From contig JFHF01000043.1 of NCBI GenBank assembly GCA_000648925.1, positions 1 through 64,000 of the forward strand: DNA of 64,000 nucleotides, written 5' to 3'. The notes below the pieces were generated by a model. It saw nothing but the letters and a program-made list of their open reading frames with translations. It did no database searches and was not told the DNA's origin. The position numbers and the translations under genes are program-made. The stretch comes from Caballeronia jiangsuensis (GTDB lineage: Bacteria; Pseudomonadota; Gammaproteobacteria; Burkholderiales; Burkholderiaceae). This document shows positions 52,268 to 61,603 of the stretch, piece after piece; position 1 is the first letter of the stretch; every line of letters starts with the position of its first letter.

Positions 52268-53455
52268 TTATCTGGCCGGGCGCGCGCCCGATGCCTGTAC
52301 CTGCGCCGATGCCGCGCCGGGTGTGCCCGTCGCCCCAGCCCCGGCCGCGCCCGACGAAGCCGGCGCCGACGCCGCACTCGCCGCCGAAGCCGGCGCAGGC
52401 ACGACGGGCGACACGATCTTGATCGGCTGCTCGGGCGAGTAGGTCGGCGCGGCCTTCAATTGCGCGTCGTTGAAATCCATCTGCAGTTGCCATTGCTTGT
52501 TGCGTGAGAGCACATGCAGGTCGCCCCAGTTGGCCGCGACGTGCCGCTTGTCGCCCGCGAGCGAACTGGAAAGATCGAGCACGAGCGCCTGGGGCTGCGC
52601 CTGAGCATCGACGAGCACGTCCACCACGCGTCCGATGCGCGAGCCGTTCTTCTGCGCCACCGTCGAATCGACGAGCTGCATGAAATTCGCCGGCGCCTCC
52701 GTGACGGGCTGCGGCTTCGGCACCGGATCGGCCGGTTTGCCCTTCGCGGGCGGCGGGGGCGGCACGAAGGTGATCGGCGCAGTCTTCGAATTCGGCGTGA
52801 AGCGGAAGGCCGTCCACGGAAAATTGACCTTGCGGTCGCCGACACCCAGGAAGCCCGCGAGATTCACCATCATGAGCTTCGGCTTCGCAGATCCGTCGAT
52901 ATACATGTCCACCGCACGGCCGACGACCTTGCCGTCCGGACGCTGCACCTCGGCATCGAGCAGGCCGTGCAACTGGTCGTGCTGCATGATGCGCGTCGAG
53001 ATGATCTGCGGCGGAGGCGGCGGCTCGGGCGGTTCCGGCGGCGGCGCCACGGCCGGTTCCGGCGGTTTCGGCTTCACGACGCGGCGCTTCGGCTTCGGCG
53101 CGGGCGCGGGCTTGACGGTGGACGCCGGTTCCGGCGCCTGCACGGCGGGCAAGGGCTCTTCGGGCTCGCCGGAGCCGGCTTCATCGGGCGCCGGAATATA
53201 CGAGTGCTCGACGATCGGCGCGGGCACCTGCTTGGGCATCAGCCCGCATGCGGAGAGCGCGAGCGCGGCGGCGATCGAAATGCTCGCGGTGAGACGCAGC
53301 GCGCGCAACGTGCGCGCAATCGCGACGATGAACGCAGCCACGCGCAGCATCGAAGCTGCGGCGGCATTGAAGGCGCTGTCCGCCCGACACGCTCGCGCAG
53401 GCGCGTGAAGGTCGATCGGCGACGCATCACCCCGATGCGGGATACCGCCTGTCAT
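52268..53455 (-). CDS. PRC-barrel-domain lipoprotein-like protein
   Basis: A 395-residue protein with a lipobox ALSAC (probable lipidation Cys near residue 71) after a hydrophobic stretch, then a Pro/Lys/Glu-rich linker (about 80-150) and two PRC-barrel-like repeats: about 160-215 (LLDAEVQRPDGKVVGRAVDM) and 250-310 (MQLVDSTVAQKNGSRIGRVVDV). The C terminus is Ala/Ser-rich. I use ATG 53455 because GGAGCTTTTGCG precedes it; this leaves 36 residues before the signal segment, and ATG 53350 (MLRVAAF) would give a normal signal peptide. Confidence 0.7.
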   Translation of the reverse strand: MTGGIPHRGDASPIDLHAPARACRADSAFNAAAASMLRVAAFIVAIARTLRALRLTASISIAAALALSACGLMPKQVPAPIVEHSYIPAPDEAGSGEPEEPLPAVQAPEPASTVKPAPAPKPKRRVVKPKPPEPAVAPPPEPPEPPPPPQIISTRIMQHDQLHGLLDAEVQRPDGKVVGRAVDMYIDGSAKPKLMMVNLAGFLGVGDRKVNFPWTAFRFTPNSKTAPITFVPPPPPAKGKPADPVPKPQPVTEAPANFMQLVDSTVAQKNGSRIGRVVDVLVDAQAQPQALVLDLSSSLAGDKRHVAANWGDLHVLSRNKQWQLQMDFNDAQLKAAPTYSPEQPIKIVSPVVPAPASAASAASAPASSGAAGAGATGTPGAASAQVQASGARPAR

Positions 53456-53600
53456 CGCAAAAGCTCCATGGTTCCGGGTCACCTGCTTGTCTGGTTCGTT
53501 GTTGGATCGGTGTCGTCAGGTCGATTCGACGTGCGCGAGGCGTCGTTCGTTCAGCGGACTGAATTCTGCATGCAAAGAACATTGTGCCGGTTGAATGCCC

Positions 53601-54143
53601 TCACGCTGATGATCTTGCGAGCCGTGCCGCCGTATCGGGCGCGCCCATCTTCTCGGCGGCGTCCCGCGCACAGAAGCCGCCCGCGTCACGCGCATCCGGA
53701 TCGGCGCCGCGCGCGATCAGCAAGTCGACGATCTCGACGCGGTTGAACATCGCCGCGATCATCAACGCGGTGCGTCCATCGGGCGATGCGCTTTCGACAT
53801 CCGCGCCGTGTTCGAGCAGCGTTTCGATCACGTCCGTGAAGCCCTTGAACGCGGCGCCCGCGATCGGCGTCTGGCCATTGTCGTTGCGCAGGTTCGCGTC
53901 GGCCCCGTGCTCGAGCAGGACCCGCACCGCGTTCGCGTGGCCATGGTAGCTCGCGAGCATCACGAGGCTGTCGCCCTTGTCGTTGCGCAGATTCGGCGGC
54001 AAGCCCTTGTTCAGGAGCGCATCGAGCATCGTCGCATCGCCACGGCGGGCGACATCGAATACTTCGCTCGCGAACGCGATCATGTCGTTGTCGGGGCCGT
54101 CGTTCGATTGCTTTGCCGCGTTCCGGTTCTGATCGTGCTGCAT
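53601..54143 (-). CDS. Ankyrin-repeat protein
   Basis: A 180-residue soluble protein with about four ankyrin repeats from residue 35 on; the repeats with NLRNDKGDSLVMLASYHGHANAV and NLRNDNGQTPIAGAAFKGFTDVI are the clearest. No signal peptide. Such proteins bind partner proteins; the partner here is unknown. The ATG follows AATGGAGTGAATC. It is downstream of no obvious operon partner. Confidence 0.88.
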   Translation of the reverse strand: MQHDQNRNAAKQSNDGPDNDMIAFASEVFDVARRGDATMLDALLNKGLPPNLRNDKGDSLVMLASYHGHANAVRVLLEHGADANLRNDNGQTPIAGAAFKGFTDVIETLLEHGADVESASPDGRTALMIAAMFNRVEIVDLLIARGADPDARDAGGFCARDAAEKMGAPDTAARLARSSA

Positions 54144-54225
54144 GATTCACTCCATTTCGATCGCGCCGCGTGCGCGGGCCTGAGTCTGTCGGGATGCATT
54201 TCGGCGCGCATGTCGGGTCGCGCTT

Positions 54226-54300
54226 GAATTTTGCATGCGCATCGAATGCATTCAATTTGGCATTCGGCATGCAATACGTATGCATGCAAAATGCGAGAGC
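54226..54300. repeat. GCAT-rich palindromic stretch in a gene-free gap
   Basis: Within the 346-bp gap 54144-54489 a 75-bp stretch is built of GCAT, GCATTC and TTTTGCAT/ATGCAAAA units, with nested palindromes such as ATTTTGCAT (54230-54238) facing ATGCAAAAT (54284-54292). The ends can pair into a hairpin. Related motifs occur in other gaps (35627-35660, 44211-44275, 53561-53600, 60598-60632, 62150-62178). I see no gene in the gap. Confidence 0.5.
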
Positions 54301-54489
54301 GGACGCGGGATCAACCGGGAGCATACACAGGTTTGCTTGCGATCCGCGCTTTTCCGCGGGGCGAGTCAGCAGGAATCGCGCCATGGCAGTGATGTTTCCT
54401 GCGGGCAGAGCGTGCTGCTTGACGCTTCTTCGCACGTCCCGTTAGGCTCGATGCGACTTCACTTTACGCGCACGCATGTGCCAACGAAT

Positions 54490-55137
54490 ATGAATCAGGC
54501 ACCACCCGGGTCCGACGACACCGCACATTCGGACAACGCCGTGCGCCGCCGCGCGCCCGCCGCCGAGCGCAATCGCGATGCGATTCTATCGGTGCTCGCG
54601 CGTGTGCTGCCGCACAGCGGCGTCGTGCTGGAGATCGCGAGCGGCACGGGACAGCACGCCGTGCATTGCGCGGCAGCGCTGCCGGGCGTCGTCTGGCAAC
54701 CGAGCGATCCCGACGCGGATGCGCGCGATTCCATCGCCGCCTGGCGCGCGCACGCAGGACTCGCGAACCTGAACGCACCGCTCGCACTCGACGTCCTAAA
54801 CGACGACTGGGGCATCGGACATGTGGCGGCCATCGTGTGCATCAACATGATCCACATCGCGCCGTGGGAGGCCGCCGAATCGCTCTTTCGCGGCGCGGGC
54901 GCACGCCTCGCTGCGGGAGGCGTGCTGTATCTGTACGGGCCGTATCGACGCAACGGCGCGCATACCGCGCCGAGCAACGAAGCCTTCGATCAGCAATTGC
55001 GCGCACGCGACCCGCGTTGGGGCGTGCGCGACATGGAAGCGGTCGCGGCGCTGGGAGAGAAGGCCGGCTTGACACTCGTGGAGACGGTCGCGATGCCGGC
55101 CAATAACTTCAGCGTGGTGTTCGAAAAGCAGGCGTAA
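54490..55137 (+). CDS. DUF938-family SAM-dependent methyltransferase-like protein
   Basis: A 215-residue class I methyltransferase-fold protein. SAM motif I appears as VVLEIASGTGQHAVHCAA, and INMIHIAPWEAAESL and YLYGPYRRNG are family markers. The ATG at 54490 gives the best family length but a weak ribosome-binding site; ATG 54451 is an alternative. The substrate is unknown. It converges with the EamA gene 23 bp away. Confidence 0.85.
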   Translation: MNQAPPGSDDTAHSDNAVRRRAPAAERNRDAILSVLARVLPHSGVVLEIASGTGQHAVHCAAALPGVVWQPSDPDADARDSIAAWRAHAGLANLNAPLALDVLNDDWGIGHVAAIVCINMIHIAPWEAAESLFRGAGARLAAGGVLYLYGPYRRNGAHTAPSNEAFDQQLRARDPRWGVRDMEAVAALGEKAGLTLVETVAMPANNFSVVFEKQA

Positions 55138-55160
55138 AGCGGTCCGCCTTCACGGCGCGT

Positions 55161-56090
55161 TCACGCTTCGCCCGGACGCGCCACGAACACGCCGCGCCAC
55201 GGCACGGTCGCCATCAGCGATGCCGCGACGATCATCCCGCCGCCGATCCAGCCCGCCATCGACACATGCTCGCCGAGCCATACGCTTGCGAAGAGCGCGC
55301 CGAATGCGGGCTCGCTGCCCATCAAGAGGGATACGCGCGTCGGACTGCTACGCCCGATCGCGTAGTTTTGCGCGAAGAATGCAAATAGCGTGCATGCGAA
55401 CACGAGATACAGCACCGAGCCCCAGAACATGCCGTGACCGGCGAGTGCGGGCAAGGGCTGCCATTGCGACGGCGCGAACATCAGGGCGATCGCCGCGCTA
55501 CCCGACGCGACGACGCCCGCCTGCACCGCCGTCACCGTGAGCGCGGGCAGGGGCGCCGCGCGCATCACGCGCTTGGTCACGCAGACCGACAGCGCGCGCA
55601 GCACGGCGGCCACGAGGATGAGGCCATCGCCGAAATTGAAGTCGAAGGACAATGTGCCATCGCCCGCGAGCAGCCACGCGCCCGCGAACGACACGCCGAC
55701 CGCGAGCCACTCCGCCGCGCCGGGACGCCGCCTGAGCATCGCCCATTCGACGAGCGGCGTCAGCACGACGCACAAGCTGATGAGAAACGCGGCATTCGCG
55801 GCGCGCGTATGCAAAACACCAAATGTTTCGGCGAGAAAGATCGAGAGCAGCAGCAGGCCGAGAACGAGCACGCCACGCAACGTCGCCGCGCTCGCGTGCC
55901 GCAGATGACGCAGGTTCACCGCAAGCAGGCAGAACGTGATGCCGAAGCGCAATGCGAGCAGCGCGAGCACCGGGGAGAACGCGAGCGCGGTTTTGACGAT
56001 GCCGTAACTGCTGCCCCACACCATCGCGACGACGAAGAGCAGCAGATCGGAAAGGGGAAGCAGGCGTCGGGCGGACGATTCGATGGTCAT
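55161..56090 (-). CDS. EamA/DMT-family transporter
   Basis: A 309-residue membrane protein with ten hydrophobic segments in two EamA repeats, including WGSSYGIVKTALAFSPVLALLALRF near the start and GSEPAFGALFASVWLGE in the second repeat. Members export amino acids and metabolites. It is divergent from the LysR gene at 56169 with 78 bp between, and is probably its target. Confidence 0.88.
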   Translation of the reverse strand: MTIESSARRLLPLSDLLLFVVAMVWGSSYGIVKTALAFSPVLALLALRFGITFCLLAVNLRHLRHASAATLRGVLVLGLLLLSIFLAETFGVLHTRAANAAFLISLCVVLTPLVEWAMLRRRPGAAEWLAVGVSFAGAWLLAGDGTLSFDFNFGDGLILVAAVLRALSVCVTKRVMRAAPLPALTVTAVQAGVVASGSAAIALMFAPSQWQPLPALAGHGMFWGSVLYLVFACTLFAFFAQNYAIGRSSPTRVSLLMGSEPAFGALFASVWLGEHVSMAGWIGGGMIVAASLMATVPWRGVFVARPGEA

Positions 56091-56168
56091 GCGGCGTCTC
56101 CGTCAGGAATAGCCGTCATTGTCGAATGATGCGAGCGAAGCGATAATCCGGTTCTGGCGCACAGCTTT

Positions 56169-57107
56169 ATGATCGCGAACGCACAAATGAATCCAGCCGA
56201 TCTCTTCGACCTCATGCCCGATATGGCCGTATTCGCGCGCGTCGTCGATGCGGGCAATTTTTCGGTCGCGGCGCGGCAATTGGGCAGCACGCCATCGACA
56301 GTCAGCCGCCAGATCAAGCGTCTCGAAGAGGCGCTCGCCACACGTCTCCTCGAACGTTCGACCCGCAAGATTCGCGTGACCGAATCCGGGTATCAGGTGT
56401 ATCGCCATTGCCGCGACATGGCGGCGGCCGCATCGGGCGCGGTCGATGCGGCGGGGCAATCGTCGGGCAAGCCGCAGGGGCGCGTCGTGTTGTCAGCGCC
56501 GACAGCGTATGCAAAATCCGTAATTCATCCGCTCGTGCCGGCATTTCTCGCGGCATATCCGGACGTCGATCTGCAACTCGTCTTCACCGATCACGACATC
56601 GATCCGCTCGACAGCGAGGTCGATCTCGTCATCCGCGCGACGAATCATCCCCCGCAAGGACTCGCCGCGCGGCCGCTCGGGCGCGTGCGCTGGCTGTTGT
56701 GCGCAGCGGCGGAGTATCTGCGGGAACGCGGCGTGCCGCTGCATCCGCGCGAGCTGGCGCATCACGATTGCATCCATCTCGGCGAAACCGCCGACGACAA
56801 TCGCTGGCGCTTCACCCGAAGCGGCGAAACGGTGACCGTCGCGGTGCGCGGGCGCTATATCGCCAATCATGCGGGCGCGCGGCTGGAAGCGGCCGAAGGC
56901 GGGCTCGGCATCGCGACGCTGCCGGAATTCGCCGCCCGCGATGCGCTCGCGTCGGGCAGCGTGGAGGCCCTGCTCGCGGATTGGGAATTGCAGGCGCGCG
57001 CCTATCAGGGTCCGGTGTGGCTGCTTTATCCGCCCAATCGCTTCCTGCCGCCGAAGGTGCGCGCGCTCATCGATCATCTGCACGCGCATCTCGGGCAGGC
57101 GACGTGA
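56169..57107 (+). CDS. LysR-family transcriptional regulator
   Basis: A 312-residue LysR regulator: helix-turn-helix with NFSVAARQLGSTPSTVSRQI, and an effector domain from about residue 100 (GRVVLSAPTAYAKSVI). The start at 56169 could instead be ATG 56187 (MNPADLF). It is divergent from the EamA exporter and probably controls it. The Rieske gene follows on the same strand after 137 bp. Confidence 0.88.
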   Translation: MIANAQMNPADLFDLMPDMAVFARVVDAGNFSVAARQLGSTPSTVSRQIKRLEEALATRLLERSTRKIRVTESGYQVYRHCRDMAAAASGAVDAAGQSSGKPQGRVVLSAPTAYAKSVIHPLVPAFLAAYPDVDLQLVFTDHDIDPLDSEVDLVIRATNHPPQGLAARPLGRVRWLLCAAAEYLRERGVPLHPRELAHHDCIHLGETADDNRWRFTRSGETVTVAVRGRYIANHAGARLEAAEGGLGIATLPEFAARDALASGSVEALLADWELQARAYQGPVWLLYPPNRFLPPKVRALIDHLHAHLGQAT

Positions 57108-57244
57108 CGTGCGCGCGTGGGCATCGCCCGGCTATTCGGCACGCGCCGAAATGATCGTCGCCGTGTAGACTGCGAATGGTCGTTCATTGCGTCGCATGTG
57201 GATGCGGCGCTCAATCCGATCTCCTTTGAACGGAGGCGTCGTAC

Positions 57245-58390
57245 ATGCACGCAGCGTTACCGCAGGGCGAGCAGGAAGCCGGTTCCGTCGATACCCCGAC
57301 GAGGCCGCCGCGCGATCTGCGCCGCGTCGACATTCATCCCGATCATTGGTATCCGCTCGCATGGTCGCGCGAGGTGAAGGCTGGCCATACGCTCGCCGTG
57401 CGCTTCGCCGGCGATCCGATCGTGCTCGTGCGCACCGCGTCGGGCAAGGTGTTCGCACTCGAGGACCGCTGCGCGCATCGGCAAGTGCCGTTGTCCGCGG
57501 GCGTCGTCGATGGCGAATCCATCCGCTGCTGCTATCACGGCTGGACCTACGACTGCACCGGCCGCTGCACCGATATTCCCTATCTCGGCCGCGAGCGCCT
57601 GCCCAATGGCGTGCGCGGATATCCGTGCCGCGAAGCCGGCGGACTCGTCTTCGTATTCACCGGTGACCCGGCGCGCGCCGAAGCCGCGAAGTTTCCCGAA
57701 CTCGGCTCCGCCTCGGATCGTGCCTACAAGACGCGCCGCTTCGGCCGCGAGGTGAAGTGCCACTATTCCTTCATGCACGAAAACCTGATGGACATGAACC
57801 ATCAGTTCCTGCATCGGCGACAGATGGGCAGCATGCGCGCGCGTTCGCTCGGCAGACGGCGCGGCGACGACTGGGTCGAAGTCGACTACATCTTCGCGCG
57901 CGAGGCGGGCAAGCAGCCCATCGGCGAGGCGCTCGTTTTCGGGGAAAAGCGCGGCGCGAAGCCCGACGATAGCGATAAGGACGTGATGACGATCCGCACC
58001 GACTATCCGTACCAGACGCTCAAGATCCGCACGAAGGACGACACCATGGTGATGGATCTGTGGATCGCCTATGTGCCGCTCGACGCCGAGCAGCGCACGA
58101 ACCGCACGTTTGGTCTCTTGTCGATCCGCCGCCCGAAGATTCCCGGCCTGCTCGATGCCGCCTGGCCGCTGCTCGTGTGGTTTACCGAGCGCATCTTCAA
58201 GGAGGATCGATGGATCGTCGAGCGCGAGCAGGAGGCGCATGACCGGCAGGGCGCGGACCACAATCACGAGGTGTTTCCGGTGATCATCGAACTGCGCGCG
58301 CTTCTGACGGAGTGCGGCGTGCCGCACGGCGCGGGCAGAAACACGGGCGATGCGCGCCGCGTGCACTTCATCCAGCCGATCCAGGAATAG
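57245..58390 (+). CDS. Rieske non-heme iron oxygenase, alpha-subunit-like
   Basis: A 381-residue aromatic-ring-hydroxylating-type oxygenase. The Rieske [2Fe-2S] ligands are C76, H78, C95 and H98 (RCAHRQ and CCYHGWTYD). The mononuclear-iron site is in ENLMDMNHQFLH with H186 and H190; this is H-x3-H instead of the commoner H-x4-H. No reductase, ferredoxin or beta-subunit gene is adjacent, so it must borrow electrons. The ATG follows GAACGGAGGCGTCGTAC, a strong ribosome site. The substrate is unknown. Confidence 0.87.
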   Translation: MHAALPQGEQEAGSVDTPTRPPRDLRRVDIHPDHWYPLAWSREVKAGHTLAVRFAGDPIVLVRTASGKVFALEDRCAHRQVPLSAGVVDGESIRCCYHGWTYDCTGRCTDIPYLGRERLPNGVRGYPCREAGGLVFVFTGDPARAEAAKFPELGSASDRAYKTRRFGREVKCHYSFMHENLMDMNHQFLHRRQMGSMRARSLGRRRGDDWVEVDYIFAREAGKQPIGEALVFGEKRGAKPDDSDKDVMTIRTDYPYQTLKIRTKDDTMVMDLWIAYVPLDAEQRTNRTFGLLSIRRPKIPGLLDAAWPLLVWFTERIFKEDRWIVEREQEAHDRQGADHNHEVFPVIIELRALLTECGVPHGAGRNTGDARRVHFIQPIQE

Positions 58391-58484
58391 CCCGTATCCC
58401 GAGATCTGTGGCGTTGCGCCGATTGCACGCTGCCCGCGGTGGCGCTATACAGAAGACAGAGACCACACACGGAGGACGATCATC

Positions 58485-58760
58485 ATGAATAGCGACCCGA
58501 CCAAGCCGCGCGATGACGACGCATCGGGTATCGGAGACGCGCATCCCGAAGTCGAGCATTTCGATGCCGCCATTTCGCACGTCGACGAATCCTACGCCGC
58601 GGGCAAGATGGCGGCCGGCGCGGCGAAGGGGATTCTGTACAGCATCATCGAGACGCTCGGCACGCTCGTCGGCGATCCGGACCTGCCGTCGCACGCGCGC
58701 TCGGGCTATGAAGGGTTGCTCGAAACGGCGCGCGAACTGCGCTCGAAGATCGAGCACTGA
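58485..58760 (+). CDS. Small acidic protein of unknown function
   Basis: A 91-residue soluble protein with a disordered acidic N terminus and a helical C-terminal part (ILYSIIETLGTLVGD; EGLLETARELRSKIEH). The ATG follows ACGGAGGACGATC, a strong ribosome site. No family recognised. It lies 94 bp after the Rieske gene. Confidence 0.65.
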   Translation: MNSDPTKPRDDDASGIGDAHPEVEHFDAAISHVDESYAAGKMAAGAAKGILYSIIETLGTLVGDPDLPSHARSGYEGLLETARELRSKIEH

Positions 58761-59148
58761 CCGTTCGATCGGGCGAACCAAGCTTGCACCGCGTTCGTCC
58801 GATGTTCATTTTCGCGTCGGGGCATCGTCGGATAGCTTTCAAAATATTTGCGATGCGCTGGTGCTTCTCGTCGCCCGAATAACGCGCGTACGCGGTCAGC
58901 GGTTCTCGGCCCTCTGTTTGGGCCTTCCTTTCTTCCCACTTCAAACGGTACAACCGGCCTCTTGAGATGCAGCAAGCGCGCAAGCCTTGCGCACCGGGCC
59001 GCGCGTCGTTTTATCACGAACGGACGATCCTTTTTAACCGTCCGGCACGTCATCGAACGGTCGCATCGGAGCCGTCGACGCGCCACGTTTCTGTCAGTCT
59101 GTTGTCAGTTTCGTGCCCGGTTGCCCAATATCTGCAAGCCAGAAAATA

Positions 59149-59160
59149 CTGGTTAACCAG
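59149..59160. promoter_or_regulatory. Palindrome in the long porin leader region
   Basis: CTGGTTAACCAG is a perfect 12-bp palindrome 168 bp before the porin start. The gap 58761-59327 (567 bp) has lower GC than its surroundings. It holds no convincing gene and contains the porin promoter, probably between this palindrome and the start. The repeated TGTCAGT at about 59091-59108 is also noticeable. Confidence 0.4.
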
Positions 59161-59327
59161 ACAGTGAAAAAAAACGACACCAACGCGCGACTTTCTTTCC
59201 CATTCGGTCTGTAAGCCATACACTTGCCAGCGATAAAAGTTACGAGTTGAAACATAACGAAGTCGCTAATGCGGCACCGGTTCCAGAACTCGCACGCAAG
59301 TCATTGCCCACCGCTTGAGGAGAAAAA

Positions 59328-60581
59328 ATGAAGGGTTTCACGTTGACCAAGGCCGCAGTCGTCGCAGCCACGGCGTTTGCAGCCGCCGCGCCGGCATTCG
59401 CGCAAAGCAGCGTCACGCTGTACGGTATCGTCGACGATTCGATCGTCTACCAAAGCAGCCAGACGAACCTGAACAGGTCGACCCCGGGCCGCTCGAACGT
59501 CAAGATGGCGTCGGGCATCTGGGCGGGCAGCCGGTTCGGTTTGAAGGGCGCGGAAGACCTCGGCGGCGGCAACAAGGCCATCTTCCAGCTGGAATCGGGC
59601 TTCGACATCAACAGCGGGCAACAGCAGTTCACCAACGCGATGTTCGGCCGCCAGGCATGGGTCGGTCTGACGAACCCGGGCTACGGTACCGTCACGTTGG
59701 GTCGCCAATACACCTCGTACTACACGCTGCTCTCGCCCTATAGCCCGACGAACTGGCTGACCGGCTACTTCGGCGCGCACCCGGGCGATCTGGACGGTTT
59801 GGACACGATCTACCGCGCGAACAACTCGGTCGTGTACACGTCGCCGAAGCTCTACGGCGTGACGGTGAGCGGTTCGTACTCGTTCGCGGGTGTGCCCGAC
59901 AGCGTGTATCAAGGCTCGACGTGGTCGGCTGCGATCCAGTATCAGCAAGGTCCGATCGGTGGTGCGGTGGCGTTCTCGCGCATCAACAACGCGGCCAACG
60001 GCGGCGGCTTCTACAGCGGTCAGTCGACCACCGTCAACGATACGACGAGCACGACGGGCGGCGGCCAGCCGGGCGTGTCGGCAGTGACGGCGGGTTATCA
60101 GCGCGCGCAGGCTCAGCAGCGCTTCGCGGTTGCGGGCGGCTATCAGTTCAACAGCGCGTGGGATATCTCCGTCACGTACACGAACGTTCAGTACATCCCG
60201 GGCGTGAACTCCGGCTTTACCGATGAAGCCGTGTTCAATACGGCAGGCACGGTGCTGCACTGGAAGGCGACGTCGGCATGGGACTTCGCAGCGGGCTACA
60301 GCTACACGTGGGCGAGCAAGGCGAACGGCATCAACGACGCGGCTTCGTACCATCAGTTCAACCTGTCCCAGTACTACTCGCTATCGAAGCGCACGGGTCT
60401 GTACGCACTGGAAGCATTCCAGCGCGCGAACGGAAATACGCTGTTCTACCCGAACAACAACGCGGCGACGACCCCGCGCCAGGGCGCAGCGATCGCGACG
60501 ATCGGCGATGGCTTCCAGGGCGCACCGTCGGCATCGCGCAGCATGTTCGCAGCGGGCGTGGGCATCATCCACCGCTTCTAA
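59328..60581 (+). CDS. Gram-negative general porin (OpcP/Omp-like)
   Basis: A 417-residue outer-membrane porin: signal peptide with cleavage after AFA (residue 25), mature start QSSVTLYGIVDD, then the 16-strand barrel pattern with GSRFGLKGAEDLGGGNKAIFQLESGF and a terminal GIIHRF whose final Phe marks BAM-dependent assembly. The loop-3 acidic segment with GDLDGLDTIYRANNSV should line the pore. The ATG follows TTGAGGAGAAAAA. Single-gene unit with its own terminator at 60633. Confidence 0.94.
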   Translation: MKGFTLTKAAVVAATAFAAAAPAFAQSSVTLYGIVDDSIVYQSSQTNLNRSTPGRSNVKMASGIWAGSRFGLKGAEDLGGGNKAIFQLESGFDINSGQQQFTNAMFGRQAWVGLTNPGYGTVTLGRQYTSYYTLLSPYSPTNWLTGYFGAHPGDLDGLDTIYRANNSVVYTSPKLYGVTVSGSYSFAGVPDSVYQGSTWSAAIQYQQGPIGGAVAFSRINNAANGGGFYSGQSTTVNDTTSTTGGGQPGVSAVTAGYQRAQAQQRFAVAGGYQFNSAWDISVTYTNVQYIPGVNSGFTDEAVFNTAGTVLHWKATSAWDFAAGYSYTWASKANGINDAASYHQFNLSQYYSLSKRTGLYALEAFQRANGNTLFYPNNNAATTPRQGAAIATIGDGFQGAPSASRSMFAAGVGIIHRF

Positions 60582-60632
60582 GCGACGCTTCACTGCGTGA
60601 TGCATTAGGCATTACGCATGTTGTATGCAAAA

Positions 60633-60662
60633 CCCGGACGCCTCGTGCGTCCGGGTTTTTTT
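60633..60662 (+). terminator. Rho-independent terminator after the porin gene
   Basis: CCCGGACGC, loop CTCGT, GCGTCCGGG is a 9-bp stem followed by seven T residues. A shorter A-run on the other side may let it serve the convergent SDR gene as well. Confidence 0.93.
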
Positions 60663-60683
60663 ATGCGCGGCGCAATCGTTGCC

Positions 60684-61454
60684 TCAGATGAACATTCCCC
60701 CGGACACCTCGACGCGCTGCGCCGTCATCCAGCGATTGCCGTCCGAGAGGATCGCCACGATCGCGCCGCCGATGTCGTCCGGCAAGCCAACGCGCCCGAG
60801 CGCGGTGTTGTCCGCGATGAACCGATTGGTGTCGTGATCGTCACGCACGACGCCGCCACCGAAGTCTGTCTCGATCGCCCCCGGCGCGATGGTGTTCACC
60901 GTGATGCCGTGCGGCCCGAGTTCCTTCGCGAGATAACGCGTGAGCACCTCGATCCCGCCTTTCATCGCGGCATACGCTGCAAAGCCCGGTAACGCGAAAC
61001 GCGTGAGTCCGCTCGACACGTTCAGGATCGCGCCTTCCTCGTGCAGATAGGGCAGAAGGGTCTGCGTCAGAAAGAACGGTCCCTTCAACTGGATGTTGAC
61101 GAGTTGGTCGAACTGCGCGGGCGTTGTTTCCGCGAAGAGCGCATGGATGCCGATGCCCGCGTTATTCACGAGAAAATCGAAGTTCTCACGCTCGAACGTG
61201 TTTTCGAGCGTCTTGCAGAGCGCGTCCCCGAAGGCGGCGAAGGTGTCGCAGCGGGCGACGTCGAGTTCCAGCACGGCCGCCTTGCCGCCGGCTTTCGCGA
61301 TTTCGTCGACGAGCGATCGCGCGGCGTCCGCATTGCGGTTGTAGGTGCCGATCACGCCGCAGCCTTGATGCGCGAGTTGCAATGCGGCGTTGCGTCCGAG
61401 TCCGCGGCTCGCGCCGGTGATGACCGCGATCTTGCCGCTCATGGTTCCGTTCAC
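60684..61454 (-). CDS. Short-chain dehydrogenase/reductase
   Basis: A 256-residue classical SDR: NAD(P) motif TGASRGLG, NNAG at the usual position, catalytic Ser in NVSSGLTR and the Tyr/Lys pair in YAAMK, then the PGAIETDF segment. The substrate is unknown. I start at GTG 61454 because AAAGGAG lies 8 bases before it; the ATG at 61442 would be 20 bases from that site. Confidence 0.9.
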   Translation of the reverse strand: MNGTMSGKIAVITGASRGLGRNAALQLAHQGCGVIGTYNRNADAARSLVDEIAKAGGKAAVLELDVARCDTFAAFGDALCKTLENTFERENFDFLVNNAGIGIHALFAETTPAQFDQLVNIQLKGPFFLTQTLLPYLHEEGAILNVSSGLTRFALPGFAAYAAMKGGIEVLTRYLAKELGPHGITVNTIAPGAIETDFGGGVVRDDHDTNRFIADNTALGRVGLPDDIGGAIVAILSDGNRWMTAQRVEVSGGMFI

Positions 61455-61603
61455 GGTGACTGCTCCTTTGATTGCGTGCCCAATGGTTCAATGTAGGACG
61501 GCGCAGCGCACGCAGAAAGGCGTGTCGATGCTGCAATGCAAAGACGGCGGGCTCGGCCCTTGCTGCTTCGTTTCGATCGATACACGGACCGGAGAACCGC
61601 ATC

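Noticed and set aside
58645..59086. Small genes in the porin leader gap on either strand
   Set aside because: The frames have no ribosome-binding site, odd composition and no recognisable family; they overlap the end of the gene at 58485.
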